A stretch of 64,000 nucleotides of DNA from Amylolactobacillus amylophilus DSM 20533 = JCM 1125 (GTDB taxonomy: Bacteria; Bacillota; Bacilli; Lactobacillales; Lactobacillaceae): assembly GCF_001936335.1 (NCBI RefSeq), contig NZ_CP018888.1:1178001-1242000 (forward strand), given 5' to 3'. Made by a program: the position numbers and the translations under genes. The notes under the pieces are model-generated. The model was not told the origin of the DNA, searched no databases, and saw only the letters and a program-made list of their open reading frames with translations. Each line of letters begins with the position of its first letter. Positions within the stretch are counted from its first letter, which is position 1. Below are positions 44,865 through 53,631 of this stretch, one piece after another.

Positions 44865-46220
44865 ATGAATGGTGACCCTGGAGCCGGTTCCTTAGGCGGA
44901 CAGATACTGTTGATTGTCATCTTAACGTTAATTAATGCCGTGTTCGCTGCGGCTGAGATGGCAATCGTTTCCGTTAACCGCAATAAACTTGAGACTGAGG
45001 CAAATGATGGTGATAAAAAAGCCAAAACATTGCTCAGCGTAATGTCTCAATCAACTAATTATCTCGCAACGATTCAAGTTGCCATTACTTTCGCTGGTTT
45101 CCTATCCAGTGCGAGTGCCGCAACTAATCTAGCTCAATTCTTGGAGCCACTCTTTGGTGGCGCCAGCTGGGCACGGGAAGTCTCAATTGTCGTGATTACC
45201 GTGGCCTTATCATATGTTTCTCTAGTCTTTGGTGAACTTTATCCAAAGCAGATTGCTATCTCAAGGTCCGAGTCGGTCGCAAAGGCTACAGTCGGGCTGG
45301 TGCGCGTCGTGGGTATTTTCCTTCGGCCATTCGTTTGGTTGCTTTCCGCATCGACCAATCTGTTGATGAAGGTCACACCAATTGACTTTACCGACAATCA
45401 AGACGATATCACGAGAGAAGAGATGCTCTCGTTAATCGAAACCTCGCGTAAGAAGGGTGTCATTGGCTTAGACGAGTTTCACATGTTGGAAGGAATCATT
45501 ACTTTCAATGATAAAATGGCGCGTGAGGTCATGGTGCCAAGAACCGATGCATTCATGATCGACATCGAGGACGATAAGCAGGAGAATCTGGATGCAATTC
45601 TGGATCAGCCTTATTCGAGAATCCCCGTCTATCGCGGAGACAAGGACAAGATTGTGGGTGTGATTCACATCAAGACTATCCTGAAGATTGCGCGCCGTGA
45701 CGGTTTTGGAAACTTGAAGCTGGAAGACTCGATGGCTAGTCCGTTGTTCGTGCCTGAAACAATCATGATTGACGAGCTGCTGGTTGAGATGCAGAAGACG
45801 CAGATGCAAATGGCCGTCCTGCTTGACGAGTATGGTGGGGTCGTCGGAATTGCAACGATTGAGGACTTACTGGAAGAGATCGTTGGTGATATTGATGACG
45901 AATCAGATCATTCAGAAACACTTTATAATAAGATAAACGAGAATCAGTATGTGATCGCTGGTAAGATGCCAATCGATGACTTCAACGAAGTCTTCGAGAC
46001 GGAAATCGATGTGAGCGACGTTGACACTATTGCTGGCTTTGCAATCACGGAGCTCGGCATGATTCCAAGTAACAGTGCTAAATTAAAAATTCCGCTAGAA
46101 AATGGCATGATTCTAACAACTGGTCGGGTTAAGGGCTCACGACTTGAGACGCTGACACTCGATGTACCTGAGGATGAAGATGGCGATTCTAATGGAACTG
46201 AACCGGACAGCGGCGATTAA
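44865..46220 (+). CDS. CNNM/CBS-domain membrane protein (HlyC/CorC family), copy 2
   Basis: 451 residues, same architecture as the protein at 17921: N-terminal DUF21/CNNM helices (ILTLINAVFAAAEMAIVSVNRNKL, VFGELYPKQIAIS), CBS pair (MAREVMVPRTDAFMIDIE, YSRIPVYRGDKDKIVGVIH, LLDEYGGVVGIATIEDLLEEIVGDI) and C-terminal CorC_HlyC domain (about 360-440). Probably a magnesium efflux or homeostasis protein. The only clear AAAGGAG is 14 nt before the ATG, which is long; no closer in-frame start exists because of an upstream TGA. Confidence 0.9.
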   Translation: MNGDPGAGSLGGQILLIVILTLINAVFAAAEMAIVSVNRNKLETEANDGDKKAKTLLSVMSQSTNYLATIQVAITFAGFLSSASAATNLAQFLEPLFGGASWAREVSIVVITVALSYVSLVFGELYPKQIAISRSESVAKATVGLVRVVGIFLRPFVWLLSASTNLLMKVTPIDFTDNQDDITREEMLSLIETSRKKGVIGLDEFHMLEGIITFNDKMAREVMVPRTDAFMIDIEDDKQENLDAILDQPYSRIPVYRGDKDKIVGVIHIKTILKIARRDGFGNLKLEDSMASPLFVPETIMIDELLVEMQKTQMQMAVLLDEYGGVVGIATIEDLLEEIVGDIDDESDHSETLYNKINENQYVIAGKMPIDDFNEVFETEIDVSDVDTIAGFAITELGMIPSNSAKLKIPLENGMILTTGRVKGSRLETLTLDVPEDEDGDSNGTEPDSGD

Positions 46221-46315
46221 GTCGCTGTTTTTTTTGCACTAGTGTGGTACAGTAATAAAGGATTTTTACCGTAAGAAATAGATATAATTAGTGAAACATT
46301 TAAAGGATTAAAATA

Positions 46316-47896
46316 ATGCAAAACTTAACAAATGAGGTCGCAAAAAGACGGACCTTCGCAATCATCTCCCACCCCGATGCTGGTAAGACAACAATTACCG
46401 AGCAACTATTGTTATTCGGTGGTGTGATTCGTGAGGCTGGTACCGTTAAGGCCAAGAAGTCTGGTCACTTCGCAACGAGTGACTGGATGGATATTGAAAA
46501 GAAACGTGGTATTTCGGTTACCAGTTCCGTGATGCAGTTTGAGTATCAGGGCAAACGAATTAACATCCTGGATACTCCCGGACATGAGGATTTCTCTGAG
46601 GATACATACCGAACTTTGATGGCCGTCGATGCCGCTGTCATGGTAATCGACTCTGCTAAGGGTATCGAGCCTCAGACTAAGAAGTTGTTCAAGGTTGTTA
46701 AAAAACGGGGGATTCCGATTTTTACATTCATGAATAAACTTGATCGTGATGGCCGTGAACCGCTAGATCTAATTGCTGAACTCGAGGATTTACTTGGTAT
46801 CGAGGGTGTCGCAATGAACTGGCCAATCGGTATGGGTAAAGGACTGAAGGGTCTGTATGATATTGCCAATCATAGAATCGAACTCTATCGTGCAGAGGCT
46901 GCCGATAAGTATCTCGAGCTGGATGAGGATGGTCGGTTGTCTGAGGACAATCCGTTGACAAAGGAATCAATCTACGACGATACTCTGGGTGACATCGAGT
47001 TGTTACACGAAGCTGGCAATACTTTTGATGCTGCTAAAGTTGCGGTTGGTGATCAGACTCCTGTGTTCTTTGGCTCGGCCTTAACCAACTTTGGTGTAGA
47101 GACCTTCCTAGAACAATATGTCAAAATCGCACCAAGCCCCGATAGTCATGAAGTGACACTTGCTAATGATGACAAGGAAGAACTGGCTGCAGACGATGAA
47201 CAATTTGCCGGTTTTGTCTTCAAGATTCAAGCAAATATGAATCCTGCACACCGTGATCGCATTGCCTTCGTGCGGATTTGCTCTGGTGAATTCGAGAAGG
47301 GAATTGACGTCACTCTAGCCAGAACTGGTAAGTCAATTCGCTTGAACAATGCCACAGAGTTCATGTCTAGTGAACGTGTGCAGGTAAGTAATGCTGTTGC
47401 TGGTGATATCGTTGGTCTGTACGATACTGGTAATTTCCAGATTGGTGATAGCATCTACTCAGGTAAGCGCAAGGTTGAGTTCCAGGAACTGCCACAGTTT
47501 ACACCGGAATTATTCATGCAAGTGACTGCTAAAAATGTTATGAAGCAAAAGTCGTTTCATAAGGGGATGCAGCAGCTTGTGCAGGAGGGTGCGGTTCAGT
47601 TGTACCGTAACTATCAGACGGATGATTACATTCTGGGCGCTGTCGGACAGCTGCAGTTCGAGGTCTTCCAATACCGGATGTTAAACGAGTATAACTCTGA
47701 GGTTGTGATGACGCCGATTGGCTCACGTGTGGCGCGCTGGATTGATCAAAGCCAGCTAGATCCCAAGATGTCCTCCAGCAGAAATTTATTGGTGAAGGAC
47801 CGCTTCGACCAACCACTATTCTTATTTGAGAACCAGTTTGCACTACGTTGGTTTGCTGATAAGTATCCGGACGTGCAGTTACACGCCAAACTATAA
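46316..47896 (+). CDS. prfC: Peptide chain release factor 3
   Basis: GTPase that recycles RF1/RF2 from ribosomes after termination. The 526 residues have the translational GTPase motifs G1 [10 protein letters not shown]2 with [11 protein letters not shown]3 DTPGHEDF and G4 NKLD, the beta-barrel domain 2 ([19 protein letters not shown] is in domain 3) and a normal length. ATG start after AAAGGA. Single gene followed by a strong bidirectional terminator. Confidence 0.96.
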   Translation: MQNLTNEVAKRRTFAIISHPDAGKTTITEQLLLFGGVIREAGTVKAKKSGHFATSDWMDIEKKRGISVTSSVMQFEYQGKRINILDTPGHEDFSEDTYRTLMAVDAAVMVIDSAKGIEPQTKKLFKVVKKRGIPIFTFMNKLDRDGREPLDLIAELEDLLGIEGVAMNWPIGMGKGLKGLYDIANHRIELYRAEAADKYLELDEDGRLSEDNPLTKESIYDDTLGDIELLHEAGNTFDAAKVAVGDQTPVFFGSALTNFGVETFLEQYVKIAPSPDSHEVTLANDDKEELAADDEQFAGFVFKIQANMNPAHRDRIAFVRICSGEFEKGIDVTLARTGKSIRLNNATEFMSSERVQVSNAVAGDIVGLYDTGNFQIGDSIYSGKRKVEFQELPQFTPELFMQVTAKNVMKQKSFHKGMQQLVQEGAVQLYRNYQTDDYILGAVGQLQFEVFQYRMLNEYNSEVVMTPIGSRVARWIDQSQLDPKMSSSRNLLVKDRFDQPLFLFENQFALRWFADKYPDVQLHAKL

Positions 47897-47904
47897 TACT
47901 GACA

Positions 47905-47937
47905 AAAAGGGCTTTGGATTTTATCCAAAGCCCTTTT
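47905..47937. terminator. Bidirectional terminator after prfC
   Basis: AAAAGGGCTTTGGAT (47905-47919) pairs perfectly with ATCCAAAGCCCTTTT (47923-47937). Confidence 0.92.
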
Positions 47938-47966
47938 AGCTGTGTTCTATCGTGTATTGTGGACCA

Positions 47967-48260
47967 CTATGCTGTTTCGCGCCTCAAAGTAATATCGATG
48001 ACGCGGTGTCTTTCCGTTTCGTTGATTTCTAGTTTGGGTCGAATCTCCTTTTCGAAGAGATTATCGATTACGAAGTCAACCTCCATTTGCTTGATTTTTC
48101 TGACTTTATTAGAGATTACAGCGTCGATGTGGCGACGAGCCTCACTATAAATCACTGTTGTGTTGCCAAGTGAGTAGACCTTGATTAGATTTGCGTCTGT
48201 TGCTGCAAGTTGATTCTCGACCATCCTGCGATATGAGTTGGTTACGTCAATTAAATGCAT
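47967..48260 (-). CDS. Hypothetical protein, 97 aa
   Basis: Small soluble protein not recognised. Begins MHLIDVTNSYRRMVENQLAA, centre NTTVIYSEARRHIDAVISNKVRKIKQMEVDF, end rich in charged residues. The reading pattern suggests alternating helix and strand. ATG at 48260 has GGTG 7 nt upstream; a GTG at 48272 is the alternative start. Convergent with prfC and just downstream of clpE's terminator. Confidence 0.6.
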   Translation of the reverse strand: MHLIDVTNSYRRMVENQLAATDANLIKVYSLGNTTVIYSEARRHIDAVISNKVRKIKQMEVDFVIDNLFEKEIRPKLEINETERHRVIDITLRRETA

Positions 48261-48347
48261 CTTGTTCACCACTTTTTCTTAAACTTGTTAAATTCATTAT
48301 AGCGCTTTTTTAGCTTTTAAATAAAGGATTATGCGATACTTTGTGTT

Positions 48348-48380
48348 AAAAAAAGTGAATGCTTTTTAAAGCACTCGCTT
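48348..48380 (-). terminator. Terminator of clpE
   Basis: Plus-strand 48353-48364 (AAGTGAATGCTT) pairs with 48369-48380 (AAGCACTCGCTT) with few imperfections. The minus strand continues with a T-run (complement of 48348-48354). Confidence 0.75.
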
Positions 48381-48394
48381 GATAATTCTAGTCA

Positions 48395-50578
48395 TTATTT
48401 TGTCTTTGTTTTAGAAGCAGCAATCTTAATCTCATTATTCTCGATCTTAGCCTCTAGCTGTTGTTCCTGTGGATTCTCCAGGTAGAAGTCAGCCACCTTA
48501 TCCTCAATCTGTTCTTGAATAGTACGACGGAGTGGCCGTGCACCCATTGCTGGATCGTAGCCTAACTCAACCAACTTCGATTTAGCTGGATCCGTGACCT
48601 TAATGGTCAGACCCTGATCTGCAATCATCTTGTTGGTGTCATCAATCATCAAGTCCACGATCTGTAGCAAGTTCTCCTTCGAGAGTTGTTTAAACTCAAC
48701 GATGTCATCAAGTCTGTTCAAGAACTCAGGTGTGAAGTATTCTGTCAACTTATTCATGATGGAGTGGGTGATGCCGTTGATGGTTGCGGCAAAGCCCACG
48801 TTAGCTTCCTGCACACCCTGACCAGCGTTTGAGGTCATAATGATGATTGTGTCCTTAAAGGAAACTGTTCGACCTTGGGAGTCCGTCAGTCGACCATCAT
48901 CTAAAATCTGTAAGAACATGTGAAGAACATCAGGATGAGCTTTCTCAATTTCATCGAACAGGATCAGGCTGTATGGATGACGACGAACTTGCTCGGTCAA
49001 CTGACCAGCTTCCTCGTAACCCACATAACCTGGAGGTGAACCTATGAGCTTCGAAATCGAATGCTTCTCCATGTACTCACTCATATCGAATCTAATCATT
49101 GATTCGTCCGAGCCAAACAGTTGCTTAGCGAGCTGCTTAGCTAGCTCTGTTTTACCAACACCTGTTGGGCCAACGAACAGGAAGGAACCGATTGGCCGAC
49201 CGGTCTTATTGAAGCCGACCCGGTTACGCCGAATAGCCTTTGCAACCTTATCAACAGCCTCATCTTGACCAATGACGTGCTGATGTAAGTCATCAGCGAG
49301 GTTCTTCAGTTGATTTTGCTCCTGGGCCTTAAGTTCGCCAACCGGAATATTTGTCTTCTCTTCGACAATCTTCTCCATGATTTTCTCGGTAATTTGCGGT
49401 GTCTTATCGGGATCCGTATTCTCGTTCTTCATCTGATTGTACTTGTCAATCTGATCGCGATAGTATGCGGCCTTCTCGTAGTCCTCGTTCTTCAAAGCGT
49501 CCTGCTTCAAGCGCTCGGCTTCGTCGATACGATTCTTGACTGTGGCTTCGTCGATTGCCGGAATCGTTAAGTTCATCCGTGAACCCGCCTCATCGAGCAA
49601 ATCAATCGCTTTGTCAGGTAGGAAGCGGTCTTGAATATAGCGTGCGGATAGTTTAACCGCCGACTCGACTGCACCTTCAGTAAACTTGACGTGATGGTAT
49701 GCCTCGTATTTCGGCTGCAAGCCGCGCAAAATTTGAATTGTTTCGTCGACTGATGGTTCATTTACTTGAACCGGCTGGAAGCGCCGTGCAAGGGCAGAAT
49801 CCTTCTCAATCGTCCGGTATTCATTCAAGGTGGTGGCACCCACAAGTTGTAGCTCACCGCGTGCAAGTGCTGGTTTTAAGACGTTACCGGCATCCATGCC
49901 GCCTTCGGCGTTACCAGCACCGACAATTTCGTGGATTTCATCGATAAATAAGATGATAGAGTTATCCTTTTGAATCTCGTCGATTAATTGTTGCATCCGT
50001 TGTTCAAATTGACCGCGGATTCCGGTTCCTTGGACCAGTGAAACGACGTCTAGTCGAATAACTTTCTTCTCTTGTAGTTTAGCTGGCACAGCGCCATCAG
50101 CAATTTGTTGTGCAAGTCCTTCCACAACAGCTGTTTTACCGACACCGGCCTCACCGATTAATACTGGATTATTTTTCGTTCTTCTATTTAAAATCTCAAT
50201 TACACGTGCAATTTCTTTATCGCGCCCGATTACCGGGTCGATTTTACCAGTGCGTGCTAATTCAGTCAGGTCGACTCCAAACTGAGCAAGAATTGAGTTG
50301 CCACGTTTGTTGCCGCCACCGTTACGACCGGCCTGAGTAGGTCGTTCTGATGTTGGTTGACCATTCAAATTATTTTCCTGTTGAGCACCATTTAACTGGT
50401 TAAATAAGTCATCAATGCTTGAGAAACCAAATGGATCGTTACTGTTCATTGAGTTACCCTGTTTCTGTTTTAATAATTGATAGCAGTTTTGACATAGATT
50501 AATCTCTTGCTGGTTGCCGTTGACATTCGCATAGAGGTGAATCGTTGCTTCTCTTTGTTGACAATTCTGACAAAGCAT
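48395..50578 (-). CDS. clpE: ATP-dependent Clp protease ATP-binding subunit ClpE
   Basis: HSP100 unfoldase that partners ClpP in stress protein quality control. The 727 residues begin with a Cys4 zinc finger (Cys3, Cys6, Cys29, Cys32), the hallmark that separates ClpE from ClpC and ClpA, then two AAA+ modules (GEAGVGKT and GPTGVGKT Walker A motifs) and a UVR coiled-coil segment between them ([19 protein letters not shown]). A CIRCE operator overlaps its promoter, suggesting HrcA control. AAGGTGG precedes the ATG. Confidence 0.96.
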   Translation of the reverse strand: MLCQNCQQREATIHLYANVNGNQQEINLCQNCYQLLKQKQGNSMNSNDPFGFSSIDDLFNQLNGAQQENNLNGQPTSERPTQAGRNGGGNKRGNSILAQFGVDLTELARTGKIDPVIGRDKEIARVIEILNRRTKNNPVLIGEAGVGKTAVVEGLAQQIADGAVPAKLQEKKVIRLDVVSLVQGTGIRGQFEQRMQQLIDEIQKDNSIILFIDEIHEIVGAGNAEGGMDAGNVLKPALARGELQLVGATTLNEYRTIEKDSALARRFQPVQVNEPSVDETIQILRGLQPKYEAYHHVKFTEGAVESAVKLSARYIQDRFLPDKAIDLLDEAGSRMNLTIPAIDEATVKNRIDEAERLKQDALKNEDYEKAAYYRDQIDKYNQMKNENTDPDKTPQITEKIMEKIVEEKTNIPVGELKAQEQNQLKNLADDLHQHVIGQDEAVDKVAKAIRRNRVGFNKTGRPIGSFLFVGPTGVGKTELAKQLAKQLFGSDESMIRFDMSEYMEKHSISKLIGSPPGYVGYEEAGQLTEQVRRHPYSLILFDEIEKAHPDVLHMFLQILDDGRLTDSQGRTVSFKDTIIIMTSNAGQGVQEANVGFAATINGITHSIMNKLTEYFTPEFLNRLDDIVEFKQLSKENLLQIVDLMIDDTNKMIADQGLTIKVTDPAKSKLVELGYDPAMGARPLRRTIQEQIEDKVADFYLENPQEQQLEAKIENNEIKIAASKTKTK

Positions 50579-50632
50579 TTCGTTCCCACCTTTTCTTTTC
50601 GATTAAGTTTATCTATCCTAAACTCAAGTAAC

Positions 50633-50661
50633 ATTATACAATTAGCACTCATGTGAGGCAA
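50633..50661 (-). promoter_or_regulatory. Promoter of clpE
   Basis: On the minus strand: TTGCCT (complement of 50656-50661), 17-bp spacer, TATAAT (complement of 50633-50638). The CIRCE element spans the spacer and the -35 box. Confidence 0.75.
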
Positions 50662-50668
50662 GTGCTAA
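50642..50668. promoter_or_regulatory. CIRCE operator (HrcA site) upstream of clpE
   Basis: TTAGCACTC (50642-50650), 9-nt spacer, AAGTGCTAA (50660-50668). This matches the CIRCE consensus TTAGCACTC-N9-GAGTGCTAA with one mismatch. Confidence 0.92.
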
Positions 50669-50735
50669 GACTTGAGCTTTTATGTTAGGCAAATTAGGAG
50701 TCCGTGGTTATAATAGAAATGATTGGAGTGAAACT

Positions 50736-50915
50736 ATGGATTACAATACTATTTTAAATGACCTAGTAAGTGGTAAATTATCGGAATTTCGTGTGGCGCC
50801 AGCCGAAGCATTTGCATTTCAGGCCGCACTACGTGAATTTGGTAAAAGAGCCGAGATTGTTGGTCGTGCCGAACGTGGTGGCGATGTCGTCTACACTGGT
50901 CTAAATGAACAATGA
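50736..50915 (+). CDS. Small conserved-looking protein, 59 aa, upstream of ptsH
   Basis: 59 residues, soluble, starting MDYNTILNDLVSGKLSEFRV; the second half (KRAEIVGRAERGGDVVYTG) is basic with a Gly-rich end. GGAGTGA sits just before ATG 50736, so the longer frame starting at 50682 is not needed. TATAAT at 50709-50714 with a weak -35 may be its promoter, divergent from clpE. Function unknown. Confidence 0.7.
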   Translation: MDYNTILNDLVSGKLSEFRVAPAEAFAFQAALREFGKRAEIVGRAERGGDVVYTGLNEQ

Positions 50916-51021
50916 AAACATTTACATGGATGCTTGTTTAATTCGAAAAAGAATGATAATCTTAGTATCGATGATTTGAGTTTACTCGGTCAATTTTTGT
51001 ATTATAAAGGAGACAAACATA

Positions 51022-51288
51022 ATGGAAAAACGAGATTTTCACGTAACAGCAGAAACTGGTATTCACGCACGTCCTGCAACTTTATTGGTGCAAGCTGCAA
51101 GCAAGTTTAACTCTGACATTAACCTTGAATTCAATGGTAAGTCAGTTAACTTGAAGTCAATCATGGGTGTAATGTCACTCGGTGTTGGCCAAGGTTCTGA
51201 TGTAACAATCAGTGCAGAAGGTGACGACGAAGCAGAAGCAATCGCTGCTATTGAAGAAACAATGACAAAGGAAGGACTAGCTGAATAA
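51022..51288 (+). CDS. ptsH: Phosphocarrier protein HPr
   Basis: Central PTS phosphocarrier and, through Ser46 phosphorylation, the CcpA corepressor in Firmicutes. 88 residues with active His15 in GIHARPAT and regulatory Ser46 in [12 protein letters not shown], both intact. AAAGGAG before the ATG. Overlaps ptsI by one base (TAATG), so the two are coupled. Confidence 0.98.
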   Translation: MEKRDFHVTAETGIHARPATLLVQAASKFNSDINLEFNGKSVNLKSIMGVMSLGVGQGSDVTISAEGDDEAEAIAAIEETMTKEGLAE

Positions 51289-53021
51289 TGACGAAAACAC
51301 TTAAAGGGATTGGCGCAAGCGACGGCATTGCAATTGCCAAAGCTTATATGTTAGTAGAGCCTGACCTTTCGTTTTCAAAGTCATCAGTTAGTGAAGTCGA
51401 CGCTGAAGTAGCAAAGCTCCAGAAGGCGATTGCTACCTCGACCGATGAATTACACGTCATTCGTGATAAAGCAAAAGAAAACCTGGGTGAGGAAGAAGCC
51501 CAGGTTTTTGATGCACATTTGATGATTTTAGCTGACCCAGAATTTACTGGTGCAGTTGAACAAAAGGTAAAAGACGAAAAAATCAACAGCGAAGCTGCTT
51601 TAGATGAAGTATCGACAATGTTCATCGGCATGTTTGAGGCGATGACCGATAATCCATACATGCAAGAACGGGCGGCCGATGTGCGTGATGTTTCGAAGAG
51701 AATCATGGCACACTTGTTGGGTGTCGAATTACCAAACCCTGCTTTGATTAATGAAGAAGTGATTGTGGTTGCACACGATCTGACACCAAGTGATACAGCT
51801 CAATTGAACAAGAAGTTTGTGAAGGCTTTTGTCACTGATATTGGTGGTCGGACAGCTCACTCAGCAATCATGGCTCGCTCGCTGGAAATTCCAGCCGTTG
51901 TAGGTACCGGTAAGATGACTGCAGAAGTTGCTGCAGGTCAAAAGGTGCTAGTCGACGGAATGACTGGTGAAGTCATCGTTGAGCCGGCTGACGATACTGT
52001 CGCAGAGTTTACCCAAAAGGCTGCAGATTTCGCTGCACAAAAAGCTGAATGGGATAAGTTGCGTGACGAAAAAACGGTCACTGCAGACGGTAAGAGCTAC
52101 ACCTTAGCCGCAAACATTGGTACACCGAAGGATTTGACCGGAGTACACGAGAATGGTTCTGAGGCTATTGGCTTGTACAGAACAGAGTTCCTGTACATGG
52201 ATTCTGCCGAATTACCAACCGAGGATGATCAGTTTGAAGCGTACAAGGAAGTACTTGAAAGCATGGACGGCAAACAGGTTGTGGTTCGGACGATGGATAT
52301 CGGTGGAGATAAGCATCTCCCATACCTACCGTTACCAGAAGAAGATAATCCATTCTTGGGTTACAGGGCAATCCGTATCTCCCTCGATCGGCAAGATATC
52401 TTCCGGACGCAATTACGTGCTTTAATCAGAGCATCCGCTTACGGTAACTTAGGAATTATGTTCCCAATGATTGCAACGATCAAGGAATTCCGTGATGCTA
52501 AAGCCATCTTTGAAGAAGAGAAGGCTAAGCTGGTCGAAGCTGGCGTTAAGGTAGCTGATAAGATTGAAGTCGGCATGATGATGGAGATTCCAGCCGCTGC
52601 AGTGCTCGCTGACCAATTTGCGAAGGAAGTTGACTTCTTTAGTATTGGTACGAACGATTTGATTGCCTACACAATGGCAGCAGATCGTGGTAACGAGCAT
52701 GTTTCATACCTTTACCAACCGTATAACCCATCTGTTTTGCGCTTAATTAAGCACATTATTGAATCAGCACACGCTGAAGGTAAATGGGCTGGTATGTGTG
52801 GTGAAGCTGCCGGTGACCCAATCATGGTTCCTATCTTGCTTGGAATGGGGCTCGATGAGTACTCAATGAGTGCAACTTCTGTCTTGAAGATTAGAAGCCT
52901 GATGAAGAAGCTCAGCACGACTGATATGGTCGAATTAGCTGAGCGGGCAACTAAGGAATCAGTTACAAACGATGAGAACATCAAGTTAGTCAACGAATTT
53001 ATGGATAAATTCAGTAAATAG
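51288..53021 (+). CDS. ptsI: PTS phosphoenolpyruvate-protein phosphotransferase (Enzyme I)
   Basis: Transfers phosphate from phosphoenolpyruvate to HPr. 577 residues: HPr-binding helical domain, phosphohistidine domain with active His191 in [21 protein letters not shown] (split here only by context), and C-terminal TIM barrel with [36 protein letters not shown] and [14 protein letters not shown]. Length is standard. Ends with a strong terminator, closing the ptsHI operon. Confidence 0.98.
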   Translation: MTKTLKGIGASDGIAIAKAYMLVEPDLSFSKSSVSEVDAEVAKLQKAIATSTDELHVIRDKAKENLGEEEAQVFDAHLMILADPEFTGAVEQKVKDEKINSEAALDEVSTMFIGMFEAMTDNPYMQERAADVRDVSKRIMAHLLGVELPNPALINEEVIVVAHDLTPSDTAQLNKKFVKAFVTDIGGRTAHSAIMARSLEIPAVVGTGKMTAEVAAGQKVLVDGMTGEVIVEPADDTVAEFTQKAADFAAQKAEWDKLRDEKTVTADGKSYTLAANIGTPKDLTGVHENGSEAIGLYRTEFLYMDSAELPTEDDQFEAYKEVLESMDGKQVVVRTMDIGGDKHLPYLPLPEEDNPFLGYRAIRISLDRQDIFRTQLRALIRASAYGNLGIMFPMIATIKEFRDAKAIFEEEKAKLVEAGVKVADKIEVGMMMEIPAAAVLADQFAKEVDFFSIGTNDLIAYTMAADRGNEHVSYLYQPYNPSVLRLIKHIIESAHAEGKWAGMCGEAAGDPIMVPILLGMGLDEYSMSATSVLKIRSLMKKLSTTDMVELAERATKESVTNDENIKLVNEFMDKFSK

Positions 53022-53037
53022 CAGTTGCTAATGAATT

Positions 53038-53070
53038 GAGATCTAACCACAATGGTTAGGTCTCTTTTTT
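53038..53070 (+). terminator. Terminator of ptsHI
   Basis: GAGATCTAACCA (53038-53049), loop CAA, TGGTTAGGTCTC (53053-53064), six T residues. Confidence 0.93.
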
Positions 53071-53122
53071 GTTTTCTAGATTTAGCTTTCGTGATTGAAT
53101 TGAAAAAAAGTAATTAAAAAGC

Positions 53123-53151
53123 TTGCGTTGCTAAATTTACAAATGTAAACT
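53123..53151 (+). promoter_or_regulatory. Promoter of the copYB operon
   Basis: TTGCGT (53123-53128), 17-bp spacer, TAAACT (53146-53151). The first cop box lies over the spacer and -10. Confidence 0.7.
53136..53149. promoter_or_regulatory. cop box 1 (CopY operator)
   Basis: TTTACAAATGTAAA is a perfect palindrome containing the cop-box core TACAnnTGTA, overlapping the promoter -10. Confidence 0.9.
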
Positions 53152-53163
53152 AAGTTTATTAAG

Positions 53164-53177
53164 TTTACAGATGTAAA
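53164..53177. promoter_or_regulatory. cop box 2 (CopY operator)
   Basis: TTTACAGATGTAAA, the same core, 28 bp downstream of the first, just before the copY ribosome site. Confidence 0.9.
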
Positions 53178-53192
53178 TTAATGGAGGAAGAA

Positions 53193-53606
53193 ATGGTAAC
53201 GACAAAGAAGGCGGAAATTAGTCCGGCTGAGTGGCAAGTGATGCGGATTGTCTGGACGCTAAAGGAAGTCACAGCCCAGGATATTATTGATGTGATGCTA
53301 AGGAAGACGAGCTGGACCGAGTCGACGATTAAAACGTTAATCGGCCGGTTGGTCAAGAAGGGCTACTTGGCTAAGAACGATGAGAGTAGACCTTACCTCT
53401 ACACTGCACTGGTGACGGAAGAGCTGACCATGGAGGAGCATGAGAAACAATTAATTGCGAGTTTTTGTGCGCACCATGTTGGTTCTGTATTGACGGATGT
53501 CTTGAGTGACACCGAATTAACTAAGTCCGATATTCAGCGAATGATTGTGATGCTGACTGAGAAAGCCAAAACGGCACCAGAAGTTGTGCAGTGTAACTGT
53601 ATTTAA
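53193..53606 (+). CDS. copY: CopY-type copper-responsive repressor (BlaI/MecI family)
   Basis: Winged-helix repressor that leaves its operator when copper is in excess. 137 residues from ATG 53193; GGAGGA at 53183-53188 precedes it, while the ATG at 53181 is upstream of that site. N-terminal DNA-binding domain: SPAEWQVMRIVWTLKEVTAQDI and TIKTLIGRLVKKGYL. Canonical CopY ends with CxC-x4-CxC; this one ends with a single CNC (Cys134, Cys136), plus one upstream Cys in SFCAHH. Two cop boxes upstream support autoregulation. Confidence 0.9.
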   Translation: MVTTKKAEISPAEWQVMRIVWTLKEVTAQDIIDVMLRKTSWTESTIKTLIGRLVKKGYLAKNDESRPYLYTALVTEELTMEEHEKQLIASFCAHHVGSVLTDVLSDTELTKSDIQRMIVMLTEKAKTAPEVVQCNCI

Positions 53607-53631
53607 AAATTGAGATTGCGAGGAAATTATT

